From CAMFLJ01 sp963702555 (GTDB lineage Bacteria > Actinomycetota > Acidimicrobiia > Acidimicrobiales > Acidimicrobilacustridaceae): a stretch of 64,000 bases of DNA. Under the pieces are notes generated by a model. The model was given only the letters and a program-made list of their open reading frames with translations, had not been told where the DNA came from and did not search any database. The stretch covers positions 248,001 through 312,000 of the forward strand of contig CAVPCW010000014.1 in assembly GCA_963702555.1 (NCBI GenBank), written 5' to 3'. Below are positions 1 to 9,158 of this stretch, one piece after another. Numbering within the stretch: position 1 is the first letter of the stretch; the number at the start of each line of letters is the position of its first letter. The translations under genes and the position numbers were made by a program.

Positions 1-332
1 GGCTGTAGATGTCGGTCAGCTGCTGGATCGCCAGCACCTGCCCATCCGCCCCCTGGAAGTCGCGGACGACGCTGCCCACGATGAGCTGCGACTCGGCGGA
101 GTACGACGGCGGGCGCACGAAGACGGCGATCAAGGCCAACGTGACGAGCACGATGATCGGAAGACGCGAACAGGCGCGGCTTGAGGGCCACGCTCTCCAA
201 CGGGCCGTATCGCCTGGGTCCGGTCGGATCGCTGGTTCCCGCCTCCGACAGGACCGCGTCGCCACCGGCGCCGTCGAGATCGGTCGATGCGCCCTCCTGC
301 TCCATCTCGTCCTCGATCCCACGTGCGGTCAC
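1..332 (-). CDS. Wzz-type chain-length determinant protein, N-terminal part (cut by window edge, frameshifted)
   Basis: The minus strand encodes an N-terminal cytoplasmic tail (TARGIEDEMEQEG...YGPLESVALKPRLF), a hydrophobic segment (LPIIVLVTLALIAVFV) and then PPSYSAESQLIVGSVV, the usual opening of Wzz/Wzc-type polysaccharide co-polymerases, which set glycan chain length at the inner membrane. The GTG at 332 is preceded by GAGGGG about 8 bases upstream, so I take it as the start. The first third is in one frame and the membrane segment in another. The switch lies around 160-176 and is equivalent to one extra base. The C-terminal end lies outside the window, so whether a kinase domain follows is unknown. 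Confidence 0.7.
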   Translation of the reverse strand, partial: MTARGIEDEMEQEGASTDLDGAGGDAVLSEAGTSDPTGPRRYGPLESVALKPRLFASSDHRARHVGLDRRLRAPAVVLRRVAAHRGQRRPRLPGGGWAGAGDPAADRHLQ

Positions 333-657
333 TGTCCGGTCCCCTCGGGCCTGGTCCCCGGGCCCGAGGCACCACCCTGCCCATCCCGGCACGCTCGGCC
401 CGCACGGGGCGTTCAGCAGCCGGGAGGGCACGGTTGTTCTTCGCTGAGCGGTTCACGTGCTGGTTCGTCCTCGCCTCGGCGGGTCGATCGCCGAACTGCC
501 TCCGGGGTAGCCACGAAGCGTAGCGTCCCGGTGACCTGGGTCGAAGGCAGTCCGTCCGGGGCGACCGGTGGGTGCCCAGCGCCGCGGAGGCCTGGTCCTG
601 GAGGGGCTCGGCAGCGCTCGCGTACCAAGTCAGGCGGGGCCCTGCGATACTCCACGG
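333..657. other. Intergenic region between divergent genes
   Basis: This stretch of 325 bases separates the Wzz-like gene on the minus strand from the secreted-protein gene on the plus strand, so it must hold both promoters. I see no convincing -35/-10 pair, no strong palindrome and no ORF with a family match. Confidence 0.5.
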
Positions 658-1770
658 ATGTCGAACCCGGGCCGATCCCGGCGCCTCATCGCCGTCGGAA
701 TCTTCCTGGTGACGTTGCTGACCCTGACCGTCGCGTGGGGGTGGGTGACCGGCTCGGACGAACGCTCTGCGTGTCCGGGTGATGCGACGCTGACGACGAG
801 GCTCGCCGACGGGGACCTCCGGCTGCGCCCCTTCGCTCCCGCATCGCCCTGGAACCAGCGGATCCCGCTCGACCAGCAGCCCGATCTCTCGGACCCCACG
901 GTCGACGAGCTCACCACGGCCTTCCGGGCGGGGACCACCGGCGGCCGCCCCGAGGAGCTCGGGTCGGTCCACACGTGGGTGAACTCCGAGAGCTACTCGA
1001 TCCCGCTGTTCCAGGCCGACGAGTGCGACCCGTCGGTGCGGTTCGACCAGGACTGGGAGAGCGAGTCCCTCAGCGGCGGCCCCATGCGGATACCCGAGGA
1101 GGCGGTCCCGGCGCCGGGAACCGACGCCACCCTGCTCGTCGTGCAGCCAGACGGCCGTACCCTCCTCGAGGTCTTCCGGGCCCGCCGTATCAACAGCACG
1201 ACCTGGCACTCCGAACGTGTCGAGCTGGTCGAACTGGACGGCACCGGCATGGGCCCCGACAACGGCATCCGAGCCTTCGGCGGCTCGGCCTATGGCGGCC
1301 TGATCCGGAAGTGGGAGGTCGATCCGACCGATCCGAACTACCGGGACGGAGTGATCGACCACGGCCTCGCCATCGCCGTGCCCAATTCGATGCTGCGCTT
1401 CACCGACGGCGATCCCGGGCGCGATGCCAACGGATTCGGCACGAGCTTCGGGTACGTCGCGCCGGCCACGGAACAGGACTTCGACTCCAAGTGGGCCTAC
1501 CGCGGCATCATCCCGATGGGGTCCAAGGTGGTCCTGCCGGCCTCGGTCGACGTGGACGGACTCGGCTTCGGCCCCGCGGTCCGGAGCATCGCCCTCGCCC
1601 TGCAGCGACACGGCGGCTTCGTCGCCGACCGGTCCGGGGATGGCGTGGTGACCTTCTACGCCGAACCCGGCGTGCCGGAGGCTTGGCTCGACGGGGCCCG
1701 GGGTGAGGACGCCGACGTCAAGGAGCTCGACGTCCTGCGCTCCCTCCTCGTCATCGTCCCCCCGAGTTGA
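658..1770 (+). CDS. Secreted or membrane-anchored protein of unknown family (paralogue of 4160-5434)
   Basis: This is a 370-residue protein with an N-terminal hydrophobic segment at about residues 10-27 (LIAVGIFLVTLLTLTVAWGW), acting as a signal or membrane anchor. The body is clearly paralogous to the minus-strand gene at 4160-5434. Shared blocks are SPWN near residue 60, VQPDGRT, GPDNG.RA.GGSA.GGLIR.WEVDPTDP, DGVI.H..AIA.P..MLR and DANGFGT..GYV.PATEQD. The conserved His in DGVI.H and the many Asp/Trp residues would suit a carbohydrate-active beta-rich enzyme, but I do not recognise the family. I chose ATG 658 over an upstream in-frame ATG at 568 because the signal segment follows it directly. 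No strong ribosome binding site is visible. Confidence 0.7.
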   Translation: MSNPGRSRRLIAVGIFLVTLLTLTVAWGWVTGSDERSACPGDATLTTRLADGDLRLRPFAPASPWNQRIPLDQQPDLSDPTVDELTTAFRAGTTGGRPEELGSVHTWVNSESYSIPLFQADECDPSVRFDQDWESESLSGGPMRIPEEAVPAPGTDATLLVVQPDGRTLLEVFRARRINSTTWHSERVELVELDGTGMGPDNGIRAFGGSAYGGLIRKWEVDPTDPNYRDGVIDHGLAIAVPNSMLRFTDGDPGRDANGFGTSFGYVAPATEQDFDSKWAYRGIIPMGSKVVLPASVDVDGLGFGPAVRSIALALQRHGGFVADRSGDGVVTFYAEPGVPEAWLDGARGEDADVKELDVLRSLLVIVPPS

Positions 1771-1784
1771 GACCGTCGCCTCCA

Positions 1785-3335
1785 TCAGGCGACGGCGTCG
1801 GAGCCGAAGCGAGATCGCACCTTTGCCCATGCCGCCGCGCGCTCGCTCGGCTCGGTCGCCGTGGGTAGCACGATGGCGGCGTAGAAGACCGTCCCCACGC
1901 CCATGGCGAGGAGGGCACCGAGGAAGGTCGGCACGTAGACGTCAATCACGCGGGAGACGGCAAATCCGGCAGATGCTGCCGCGAGGACCCCGACCACCGC
2001 CCTGAGACTCGGAAGCGATGACCTGCCGTAGAGCTTCGTCGCGTACCAGGACCCGAGGCACACCTCGGCGACCACTCCGACGAGGAGCGCCGACGCCGCC
2101 CCGATGGTGCCTCCCACGATCGCCAGCGGGATCAGCAGAACGACGCCGACGACGGCCCGAGTGACACCGATGACGCTGACGAGGTGCGGCGTTCCCGCGG
2201 CCATCAACGGCTGGCCGAGGGACATCCCGAGGACACCGATCGCGTAGGTGAAGAGAAGGATTCCGAACGCGCTCGACACGACAGCGAACCCCGGGCCGAA
2301 GATGTTGAGGATGCCCTCCGCCGCGCCTGCACCGACTGCGGCCGGCAACAGGATCGCGAGGGCCGTGACCCGGAGGGTGGTCGAGAGCACCCGGTTGAAG
2401 GAGGCGTCATCACCGTTCCGGTGGTGGTGCACGAGCGTGGGGAAGAGGATCTCGCACACCCGCCAGCCCGCCTCTGTGAGCCGGGAGGCCAGACCGGACG
2501 CCCGTGACCAACCGCCGATGACGGACACCGGCAGCAGGACGCTCAGCACCCAGGTACTCGCCTGGTCGGCGATGCCGGCACTCAGCTGGGCCGGAAGGAC
2601 CCGGAGGCCGAACCGGAGGATCCCCGGGAGGTCCCGGACCCCGTCGCGGACGGCGGACCTGGAGGCCTTCAGCGTGAGGAAGGTCCGAACGAGGATGAGC
2701 CGAGCGATCAACGCGAGGCCCATGGCGATGATGGTCGCGACCGTCAGGGCGATCACGTTGCGATGCCAGGGCGAGATCGCAACCGCGATGATCGGGAAGC
2801 CGCCGAGCTGGAGGAACCTGCCGATGAACAGCTCCCTCCCGGACCGGAATGCCGCGAAGACTCCGTCGAGGTTCTGGGACGTGTTGTCGAACACGATGTA
2901 CACGATCACGACGGCCAGGGCGGGCATCACGAGATCAGGCTGATCGGCCGGACCGTTGTACACGGCGGCGGTGACCAGCATGAGAGGGATCGCCACCACC
3001 GTCGTCAACGCCGCGGAGAAGACCAGTACGGGAATCAGCAGACCTGTGACCCGAGGAGACCGTCGCTGCAGCCCCGTCAGCTCACGGACGAGCGCCACCC
3101 GCTCCGCCACCGTGGAGAGCTGGATCAAGAGGAGCCAGGGGGCGACGACGAGGGCGTACTGGCCCATGACGTCGACGCCGTAGATCCGGGAGGTGACGAC
3201 CGCCCCCGCCAGGCCGATGAGACCGTTCACCGTGAACGAGACCACGGCGTAGTTCATGCCCTTGCGGTGGTCGGGGTCCTCGTTGTATTGCCGATCGCTC
3301 CCGCCGGGTTCGGCATCCGCAGCAGGCGGACTCAC
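1785..3335 (-). CDS. Polysaccharide flippase (Wzx/MATE-like, MOP superfamily)
   Basis: This 516-residue polytopic protein has about 12-14 hydrophobic helices, starting with NYAVVSFTVNGLIGLAGAVV and the SRIYGVDVMGQYAL turn typical of O-antigen/teichoic-acid flippases. Proteins of this class move lipid-linked glycan units across the inner membrane. The GTG at 3335 overlaps the TGA of the upstream WecG-like gene in a GTGA and has GGAGGGG upstream, so the two are translationally coupled. A longer reading from 3476 would only add a basic low-complexity leader that is antisense-like. Its place after the glycosyltransferases fits export of the unit they build. The assignment to the flippase class is firm; the substrate is unknown. 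Confidence 0.88.
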   Translation of the reverse strand: MSPPAADAEPGGSDRQYNEDPDHRKGMNYAVVSFTVNGLIGLAGAVVTSRIYGVDVMGQYALVVAPWLLLIQLSTVAERVALVRELTGLQRRSPRVTGLLIPVLVFSAALTTVVAIPLMLVTAAVYNGPADQPDLVMPALAVVIVYIVFDNTSQNLDGVFAAFRSGRELFIGRFLQLGGFPIIAVAISPWHRNVIALTVATIIAMGLALIARLILVRTFLTLKASRSAVRDGVRDLPGILRFGLRVLPAQLSAGIADQASTWVLSVLLPVSVIGGWSRASGLASRLTEAGWRVCEILFPTLVHHHRNGDDASFNRVLSTTLRVTALAILLPAAVGAGAAEGILNIFGPGFAVVSSAFGILLFTYAIGVLGMSLGQPLMAAGTPHLVSVIGVTRAVVGVVLLIPLAIVGGTIGAASALLVGVVAEVCLGSWYATKLYGRSSLPSLRAVVGVLAAASAGFAVSRVIDVYVPTFLGALLAMGVGTVFYAAIVLPTATEPSERAAAWAKVRSRFGSDAVA

Positions 3336-4139
3336 GATCTGCCTCTGCCCCTCCGCCAGGCGGCCACCAGGAAGCGCAGAGCGAAGGGGAGGTCGCGACC
3401 CAGGTACCTGCCTGCCATGCGTCGCGGTTCCTGCACGAGCCGGAAGATCCACTCGGCGCCGACGCGTTGCATCCACGCCGGGGCCCGCTCGACGTTCCCG
3501 GTCGCCATGTCGAAGGCCGCTCCGACCCCCAGGTACCAGGCGGAGGGCCAGGTCCGGTGGAGGGCCAGGTTGAGGTGGTCCTGCTTCGGGGCGCCGAGCG
3601 CGGTGAACACGATCGCAGGCTCAGCGGCAGCAACGGCGCCACAGACGTTCTCGACCCCACCAGGCTTCTGCTCGAAACCGAGAGGCGGGCACGACGGTCC
3701 CCGCCACCTTCAGAGCAGGCCATCGCTCCGTGTACTGCTCCACGAGCGCATCGGCCGCCCCGGGACGACCTCCCAGGAAGTACACGGGCAGACCGGACTC
3801 CGCTGCTGCCGCACAGAGGGAACCGAGTATGTCCGAGCCCGCGACCCTCTCCGGCAACGGGTCGCCCATCAAGCGGCTCGCCCAGACCAGCGGCATCCCG
3901 TCGGCGAGGCAGAGGTCGGCCTCGCTGTACACCGTGCCGAGCCAGCCGCCATTCGCGATCTGGTGGAGGTGGTCGATGTTCGGCGTCACCACCAGTCCGC
4001 CCCGGCCGTCGAGTGCAGAGGTCACGATGAGGTCGATGGCCTGTGACTCGGTCACCACGTCGACCTCGACGTCGGCGATCGGCATGGTGATCCGGCGCCA
4101 GGGGTTCGGGACCGTACCCCGTGCCGCCTCGGATGACAT
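3332..4139 (-). CDS. WecG/TagA/CpsF-family glycosyltransferase (one frameshift)
   Basis: The N-terminal part reads MPIADVEVDVVTESQAIDLI, VVTPNIDHL and VYFLGGRPGAADAL. The C-terminal part reads VFTALGAPKQDHL and PAWMQRVGAEWIFRL. These are hallmarks of GT26 enzymes, which add N-acetylmannosamine or a related sugar to an undecaprenyl-linked acceptor. The two parts lie in different frames. Removing one C from the CCC at 3687-3689 joins them as VPPLGFEQKPGG..., giving about 268 residues, near the family norm. I take ATG 4139 as the start because residues before MPIADVEV are expected in the family; its ribosome binding site is weak. The end overlaps the flippase start by four bases. The break is probably a sequence error. 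Confidence 0.82.
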
Positions 4140-4159
4140 CTGCTCGATGATAGGCCGGT

Positions 4160-5434
4160 TCAGCCGAGGGCCGGAGCAGTCGGGGCGAGGGGAACTCCAC
4201 CTCCGCCGACGCTGGACGGGCCGTTGTTCGTGACCGCCACAAGCGTCTTGCGGATGGCGGTCAGCTGCGACCCGGTCCAGTTCGGACCGACGACCTCGGA
4301 CACCCAGGTGCTGGAGACCGTCGGCTCGACATAGAGGGCGACGGTGCTGGGCCCGGTGCGATCCGTGACGTAGGCGCCGTAGTCCTGCATGGCCTTGGCC
4401 ACCGCACGGGCGGAGGGGGTCAGCCCGAGGGCGTCGATGTTGACGGACTTCGGGATGGTGAACAGTTGGCCCATCGGGATCGAGCCGTAGTAGCTCCAGG
4501 GCGAGTCGTAGTCCTGCTCCGTCGCCGGCCACACGTAGCCGGCAGCGGTGCCGAAGCCGTTAGCGTCATACCCGGCGTTTCCACCGGAGTACCTCAGCAT
4601 CCCGGCCGGAAGGGCGATGGCGATGGCATGACGGATGACGCCGTCGGTGTACCGCGGGTCGGTCGGATCGACCTCCCACCTGCGGATCAGCCCGCCGACG
4701 GCGGATCCGCCGTAGGCGCGGGTGCCGTTGTCCGGGCCCAGTCCGCTGCTGAAGAGGTCCACGACCTCGATCCGGCCAGCGGTCAGGCTCGTCGCCGAGA
4801 CGCGGGTGACATCGAACATCTCGATGATGGTGCGACCGTCCGGCTGGATCACGTGCAGGTGCCTGTCCGTGCCGGCGGCGGGGCTCGCGTTGGCGGGCAC
4901 CCGGGCGGTGACCGGGCCATCCCACGTCTGGGTGATGGTCGCCACCGGATCGCTGTTCGTCGCGGTGTACACCGGGTGGGAGTACTGGTCCGCATTGACC
5001 CAGGTGACCAGGTTCATGGTCGAGGAGCCGTCCTGGGCCCTGATCGACGTCGACCGGATCATCGAGGTCAGGCGGCCGGACGCAGCCTCGAGGGCGGCAC
5101 CACTCCCGATCGGGGTGTTCCAGGGCGAGTCGCTGGCGAAGGGCCAGAGCTCGGCGTCGCGGCCGGTCAACGCACGGGCCTTGTTCGGCACCGTGCTCGT
5201 CGGAGCCGGAGCGGCGGTGGTCGTCGTGGTGGTGGGGCGTGCTGCCACGGTCGCGGGGACCGGGGTGGTGGTGGTCGGAGCGGGCTGAGCTCCGGAGCCA
5301 GAGGCATCAGCCGCACCCAGCTGACCGGGAATCGCACACGCACCTGCACCCAGCGTGAGGACCGTGCTGATGCCCACCAGGGGGACGATCCGGCGGAATC
5401 GGTCTCTGGTCGAGGAGCAACTCTTGATCGACAT
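4160..5434 (-). CDS. Secreted protein of unknown family, possible lipoprotein (paralogue of 658-1770)
   Basis: This 424-residue protein has a basic N-terminus and the hydrophobic stretch IVPLVGISTVLTLGAGACA, ending in a possible lipobox cysteine near residue 30. A Thr/Pro/Ala-rich linker (residues about 40-70, with TTTTTTAAP) follows. The remaining 350 residues match the protein at 658-1770 block for block: SPWN, IQPDGRT, GPDNGTRAYGGSAVGGLIRR, EVDPTDP, DANGFGT and PATEQDYDS. The linker suggests the domain is held away from the membrane in or beyond the wall. The gene sits inside the glycan-export run, between a GT2 and the WecG-like gene, so a role in processing or binding the exported glycan is plausible but unproven. 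An alternative upstream start at 5491 exists. Confidence 0.72.
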   Translation of the reverse strand: MSIKSCSSTRDRFRRIVPLVGISTVLTLGAGACAIPGQLGAADASGSGAQPAPTTTTPVPATVAARPTTTTTTAAPAPTSTVPNKARALTGRDAELWPFASDSPWNTPIGSGAALEAASGRLTSMIRSTSIRAQDGSSTMNLVTWVNADQYSHPVYTATNSDPVATITQTWDGPVTARVPANASPAAGTDRHLHVIQPDGRTIIEMFDVTRVSATSLTAGRIEVVDLFSSGLGPDNGTRAYGGSAVGGLIRRWEVDPTDPRYTDGVIRHAIAIALPAGMLRYSGGNAGYDANGFGTAAGYVWPATEQDYDSPWSYYGSIPMGQLFTIPKSVNIDALGLTPSARAVAKAMQDYGAYVTDRTGPSTVALYVEPTVSSTWVSEVVGPNWTGSQLTAIRKTLVAVTNNGPSSVGGGGVPLAPTAPALG

Positions 5435-5602
5435 GGCATACCGTCCGTGTGAGCGAGTCGTTGACACCAGAGCCATCGACTTGCTCGTCACCGGTACTTG
5501 AGCAAATTCCTCACTTTGCGTGATGTTCGCCCCGGAAACTCACCTGGACGCGTGCCTGGCCACCCCTCCGTTCTGCGGAGAGATAGCAAGGCACAAGGGC
5601 CT

Positions 5603-6811
5603 TTACTCCTGGGGCCGGATGACCGTCGAGGTTCGACGGGCCTCTCGGTGGCGGAGATACAGACCGACCTTCCAGGTCACGAAGCGTGGTGCTCCGACGA
5701 AGAGGTCGACCGCCGCCTGGCGGTCCTCGAGGACGCTGACCCCGATCCCCAGATAGGCCACGAGCGATGCTCCGGCCAGGGCCGGCACGACCAGCACGAC
5801 AGGCGACGCGACGCCACTCACGACAAGGCCCAGCGCCACGGCACCCAGTCCCGTGAACGCCACGGTGGCGGGGACGAGCGGCGGGTTCATCCAGTCGACG
5901 AGACCGACCAGGGCCTTGACGTCGCGACGCTTGGCCAGCCCGGGGAGGGAACGTGCGGCGAGCTTCCACATCATCGCCTGGCCCGCCTCCCAGCGAAGGC
6001 GCTGCGCGCCGAGATCACCCTGGTGGCTCGGGGCGGCTGCGACGACCGACGCACCACCGCAGAACCGTGCCGGGTACCCCTTCCCCAACAGCTCGAGGGT
6101 CATCAGCACGTCGTCACCGACCGGACGAGAGTCCCCGGTTCCGCTCAGGCGAGGGTCGGACCAGCTCAGGTTCGAGACGACGTCCCAGGTGAGCACGATC
6201 CCGCTCCCCACGAGCAGGGTCGGGAGCCCGAGGCGGGCACCGCCGGTGGCACGCACGACGTTACGCAGCCCGAATGCTCGGCGCAGCGAGGAGCGAACGG
6301 CCCCGTCCCCTTCGTCGGCGATCGTGTAGGCGGCCTGAACGACCCTGGCGCCTGCGGCGAGTGACGCGCTGATGGCCGAGAGGAACCCGGGTCCGCAGGT
6401 GCAGTCCGCGTCGAGGAGCACGACGGCGGCTCCCCGATCGCGGTTGGCGGCGAGCAGCGAGATTCCTTCCTGGAGCGACGGCGGCTTGCCGGCCCCACCC
6501 GATGAACGCTCGAGCACCTCGGCCCCACGGCCGCGTGCCACGTCGGCCGTGGCGTCGGAGCAGTGGTCGGCCACCACGAGCACCCGCCCGAGACGCGCCG
6601 GGCCGTCCTGGGCGCGCAGCGAGTCGAGCAGGTCGCCGATCACGGCGGCCTCGTTGTGGGCGGGCACCACGACGTCGAGCACGAGGTCGGCCGGCGGACC
6701 GTCGGGCGGGGCGTCCCCAACGGCCTTCGCCGCGAGGACGGCGGCGGTCCCCCACCAACCCAGCCAAGGAACGAACGCGCCTGCGACAGCGATGTCGACT
6801 GCAGTACTCAC
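5603..6811 (-). CDS. Membrane-bound processive-type GT2 glycosyltransferase
   Basis: The 402-residue protein has a first helix (DIAVAGAFVPWLGWWGTAAVL), then the GT2 nucleotide-binding start LDVVVPAHNEAAVIGDLLDSL, the metal-binding DADC in VVLLDADC, a GDDVLMTLELL acidic motif and QRLRWEAGQ (the Q..RW signature of processive or polyprenyl-linked GT2 enzymes). Two or three more helices follow at residues about 310-370. The GTG at 6811 overlaps the TGA of the upstream GT2 gene (GTGA), indicating translational coupling. It probably extends or initiates the glycan at the cytoplasmic face. The donor sugar cannot be read from sequence. Confidence 0.85.
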   Translation of the reverse strand: MSTAVDIAVAGAFVPWLGWWGTAAVLAAKAVGDAPPDGPPADLVLDVVVPAHNEAAVIGDLLDSLRAQDGPARLGRVLVVADHCSDATADVARGRGAEVLERSSGGAGKPPSLQEGISLLAANRDRGAAVVLLDADCTCGPGFLSAISASLAAGARVVQAAYTIADEGDGAVRSSLRRAFGLRNVVRATGGARLGLPTLLVGSGIVLTWDVVSNLSWSDPRLSGTGDSRPVGDDVLMTLELLGKGYPARFCGGASVVAAAPSHQGDLGAQRLRWEAGQAMMWKLAARSLPGLAKRRDVKALVGLVDWMNPPLVPATVAFTGLGAVALGLVVSGVASPVVLVVPALAGASLVAYLGIGVSVLEDRQAAVDLFVGAPRFVTWKVGLYLRHREARRTSTVIRPQE

Positions 6812-7839
6812 GTGGCGGCGCCGTCGGCAATCGGAGCGTTCCGGTCCTTCATCCAGGCCCGCACTCGGGCCGGGCCCCTCTGGGCGATCCGACGGCCGAC
6901 CCGCAGCGAATCCCAGCCGATGGCCGAGCGGCCGCCCACGGTCGCGATCAGCCGGCGAACGCCGTCGAGGTGGGGGGCCGCCTCTCGGAGCTCGTGCCGG
7001 GAGCGGTCCTTGCCGTCGGGCACCGACATGAGGCGGCCGGCACGGCCGTAGCGAAGCTCGGCCCAGCGCCGCTGCACCTCGTCGACCGCCGGGTGAAGAT
7101 CGGCGGCCTCCTCGGTGATCCAGCGGAAGACCGTGTCCTCGGCCTTGATCGGGTCCGAGGACGTGAGGCTCCCGCCCCACACCCGGTTGTTCGTGAGCCG
7201 CTCCGGTACGTAGTAGAGACCTTCGCCGCGCATCATGATCTGGAAGGTGAGCCACAGGTCGTAGATCGGAGCGATGTCGTCCGGGAAGTCCGAGGTGACG
7301 ATCGCGCTTCGGCGCACCACTCCGGCGTATGCGGGCTGTGCGGCGTTCCACACCGCAACGAGGCGCAAGGTGTCCGGCCTGGAGCCCGTCCACCGTCCGG
7401 CCGGGATCCGGTCTCGATGGGTCCGGTGGGAGAGGTCCTCGGTCATGTCCCGCCAGAGGGCCCCGTCGCCGTCGATCACCCAGTAGTCGGTGAAGACCAT
7501 GCTCAACGAGGGGTCGTCGAGCAGCGGTGGGACCGCCTTCTCCAGGAACCCCGGACGCCAGCTGTCATCGTCGTGCAAGCTCGCGATGAGGGGGGTTTCC
7601 GCCAATCGGACCAGCTCGAGCCAGTTCCCCTGCGGGCCGAGCCCGTCCGGGTGCCGGACGTAGCGGATCCGAGGATCGCCGAAGCTCGCCACGACACCCT
7701 CGTTCTCCGGTGATCCGCCGTTGTCACCGACGAGCATCACCCAGTCCTGGTAGGTCTGGGCGAGCGCCGACCTGATCGCCTCACCGAGCAACCGCGGCCG
7801 GTTGTACGTCGGGACGATGATCGTGACCGCTGGAGCCAT
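6808..7839 (-). CDS. GT2 family glycosyltransferase
   Basis: The 343-residue soluble protein opens with APAVTIIVPTYNRPRLLGEA, the GT-A fold nucleotide-sugar binding strand, followed by WVMLVGDNGG and the acidic SLHDDDSW that carries the DxD metal ligand. The C-terminal third is basic and Arg-rich and may contact membrane. It lies 20 bases downstream of the SAF-type oxidoreductase gene and overlaps the next GT2 gene by four bases. It is most likely a sugar transferase of the same glycan pathway. No signal peptide or membrane helix is evident. Confidence 0.87.
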   Translation of the reverse strand: MAPAVTIIVPTYNRPRLLGEAIRSALAQTYQDWVMLVGDNGGSPENEGVVASFGDPRIRYVRHPDGLGPQGNWLELVRLAETPLIASLHDDDSWRPGFLEKAVPPLLDDPSLSMVFTDYWVIDGDGALWRDMTEDLSHRTHRDRIPAGRWTGSRPDTLRLVAVWNAAQPAYAGVVRRSAIVTSDFPDDIAPIYDLWLTFQIMMRGEGLYYVPERLTNNRVWGGSLTSSDPIKAEDTVFRWITEEAADLHPAVDEVQRRWAELRYGRAGRLMSVPDGKDRSRHELREAAPHLDGVRRLIATVGGRSAIGWDSLRVGRRIAQRGPARVRAWMKDRNAPIADGAAT

Positions 7840-7859
7840 GGAGTCGTGTCCCCTGTCCG

Positions 7860-9158
7860 TCAGGAGACCGAGCCGAAGAACTTGAGCTGCTCGTTGAAGA
7901 GGTCGTTGATCAGCTGCGGAGCGAGCTCGACATCGTCGAAGGTGATCGCAGTGTCCTTCGAGATGGCGCGCGTGGTGCGGGCACCTTCGGCCATGGCGAT
8001 CGGGAGCAGGCCCTCCGAGCGGGCCACCGGGTGGTTTTCCGACTCCCCGTAGGTGCAGTAGCCACCGAGGCCATCGATGACGTCACCGGCAGCCAGGTCG
8101 GTCTTGGCGATGGCCACGACCTCGACGACGGGACCACCGATCGGGACGACCGGCACGTCACCGAAGTCGACCATGCGCACGATGCTGTTGTGCACCTCGA
8201 AGTGGCAGAGATGGTACGGCGTGTAGAAGCAGTACAGCGGTCCCTCACCGAGCTTGTAGAGGTTGAGGTAGTGCTGGTGCATCGGGTCGTCGTTGGTGGC
8301 GAGCACGAAGACACCCGGACCGGGCGAGGCACCCACGCAGTAGTCGACGTAGCCGTCGCCGGCGATGATCTCGTCGACCGGGAAGCTGGCGGCGATGTCC
8401 TCGATGGGGGCACCCGGCTCCACGACGGGCTGCCAGAGACCGCGCTTCGCCGCTGTGAAGCCGGTGTTGTTGGCCACGATGGCCATCTCGAAGTTGACCT
8501 TCGTGCCGTCGGCGAAGGAGGTCACCATGTAGGGGTTCTGGCCCCACTGCTTGGCGAAGCCCTCCTGGGTCGTTGGGTTCCGGTACGGATCCTGCAGGCC
8601 CTTGATGTTGCCGAGCAGCTTCGGGGTGCAGCCGATTCCCTCCACGAAGCGGTGGAGGTTCATGATCACGCCTGGCTGGTCGCCGTCGACGTTGCCGTAG
8701 AGCACGCCGGCGGCGTCGGCCTTGGCCTTCAGGAGGGGGCCGACGGTGCCGTCGAGCTCGGCGTTCATGAGCAGGGCGTGCTTGCCGTGCTCGATGGCGT
8801 CGAGGACCACCTTGGCGCCGTTGTCGATGGCGCCGGTGACCTCGAGCACGAGGTCGATGCCGTCGGCCGCGCACAGCACGTGGGGGTCACCGGTGTAGGC
8901 GGGCCGGCCGGCGGCGATGGCCGCCTCGAGGGCCTCCACGGTGTCGACGCTGACGGGGTCGTCGACCCCGGCGAGGCGGAGGGCCTCGGCGGCGCGCTCG
9001 GGGGTGCGGTTGGCGATGCAGACGAGGTCGATGCCCTGGACCTGCTGGAACAGGCGGCGGGCGATCGGCTGGGCCATGAACCCGGCGCCGACCATGCCAA
9101 CCCGGATGGGGCGGCCTTCCTCGGCCCGCTTGCGCAGGGCGTTGTCCAGGATGATCAC
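7860..9158 (-). CDS. NAD(P)-dependent oxidoreductase with homoserine-dehydrogenase-like fold and SAF-like domain
   Basis: The 432-residue protein has a Rossmann motif near residue 20 (RVGMVGAGFMAQPIARRLF), then CIANRTPERAAEAL and a central catalytic region. A C-terminal stretch (AKTDLAAGDVIDGLGGYCTYG) resembles SAF domains. Proteins of this type recur in polysaccharide clusters beside CDP-glucose pyrophosphorylase and RmlC-like genes and are often labelled homoserine dehydrogenase, although the substrate is probably a sugar nucleotide or a small acid. GTG 9158 has GAGGAGG five bases upstream and overlaps the TGA of the upstream epimerase gene. The 24 codons of open frame further upstream are rejected because of that overlap and the strong binding site. 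Confidence 0.8.
   Translation of the reverse strand: MIILDNALRKRAEEGRPIRVGMVGAGFMAQPIARRLFQQVQGIDLVCIANRTPERAAEALRLAGVDDPVSVDTVEALEAAIAAGRPAYTGDPHVLCAADGIDLVLEVTGAIDNGAKVVLDAIEHGKHALLMNAELDGTVGPLLKAKADAAGVLYGNVDGDQPGVIMNLHRFVEGIGCTPKLLGNIKGLQDPYRNPTTQEGFAKQWGQNPYMVTSFADGTKVNFEMAIVANNTGFTAAKRGLWQPVVEPGAPIEDIAASFPVDEIIAGDGYVDYCVGASPGPGVFVLATNDDPMHQHYLNLYKLGEGPLYCFYTPYHLCHFEVHNSIVRMVDFGDVPVVPIGGPVVEVVAIAKTDLAAGDVIDGLGGYCTYGESENHPVARSEGLLPIAMAEGARTTRAISKDTAITFDDVELAPQLINDLFNEQLKFFGSVS

Noticed and set aside
130..1830. Long minus-strand open frame opposite the first secreted-protein gene
   Set aside because: It is antisense to a gene with clear paralogy, has no family-like motifs and shows the codon pattern of a GC-rich shadow frame.
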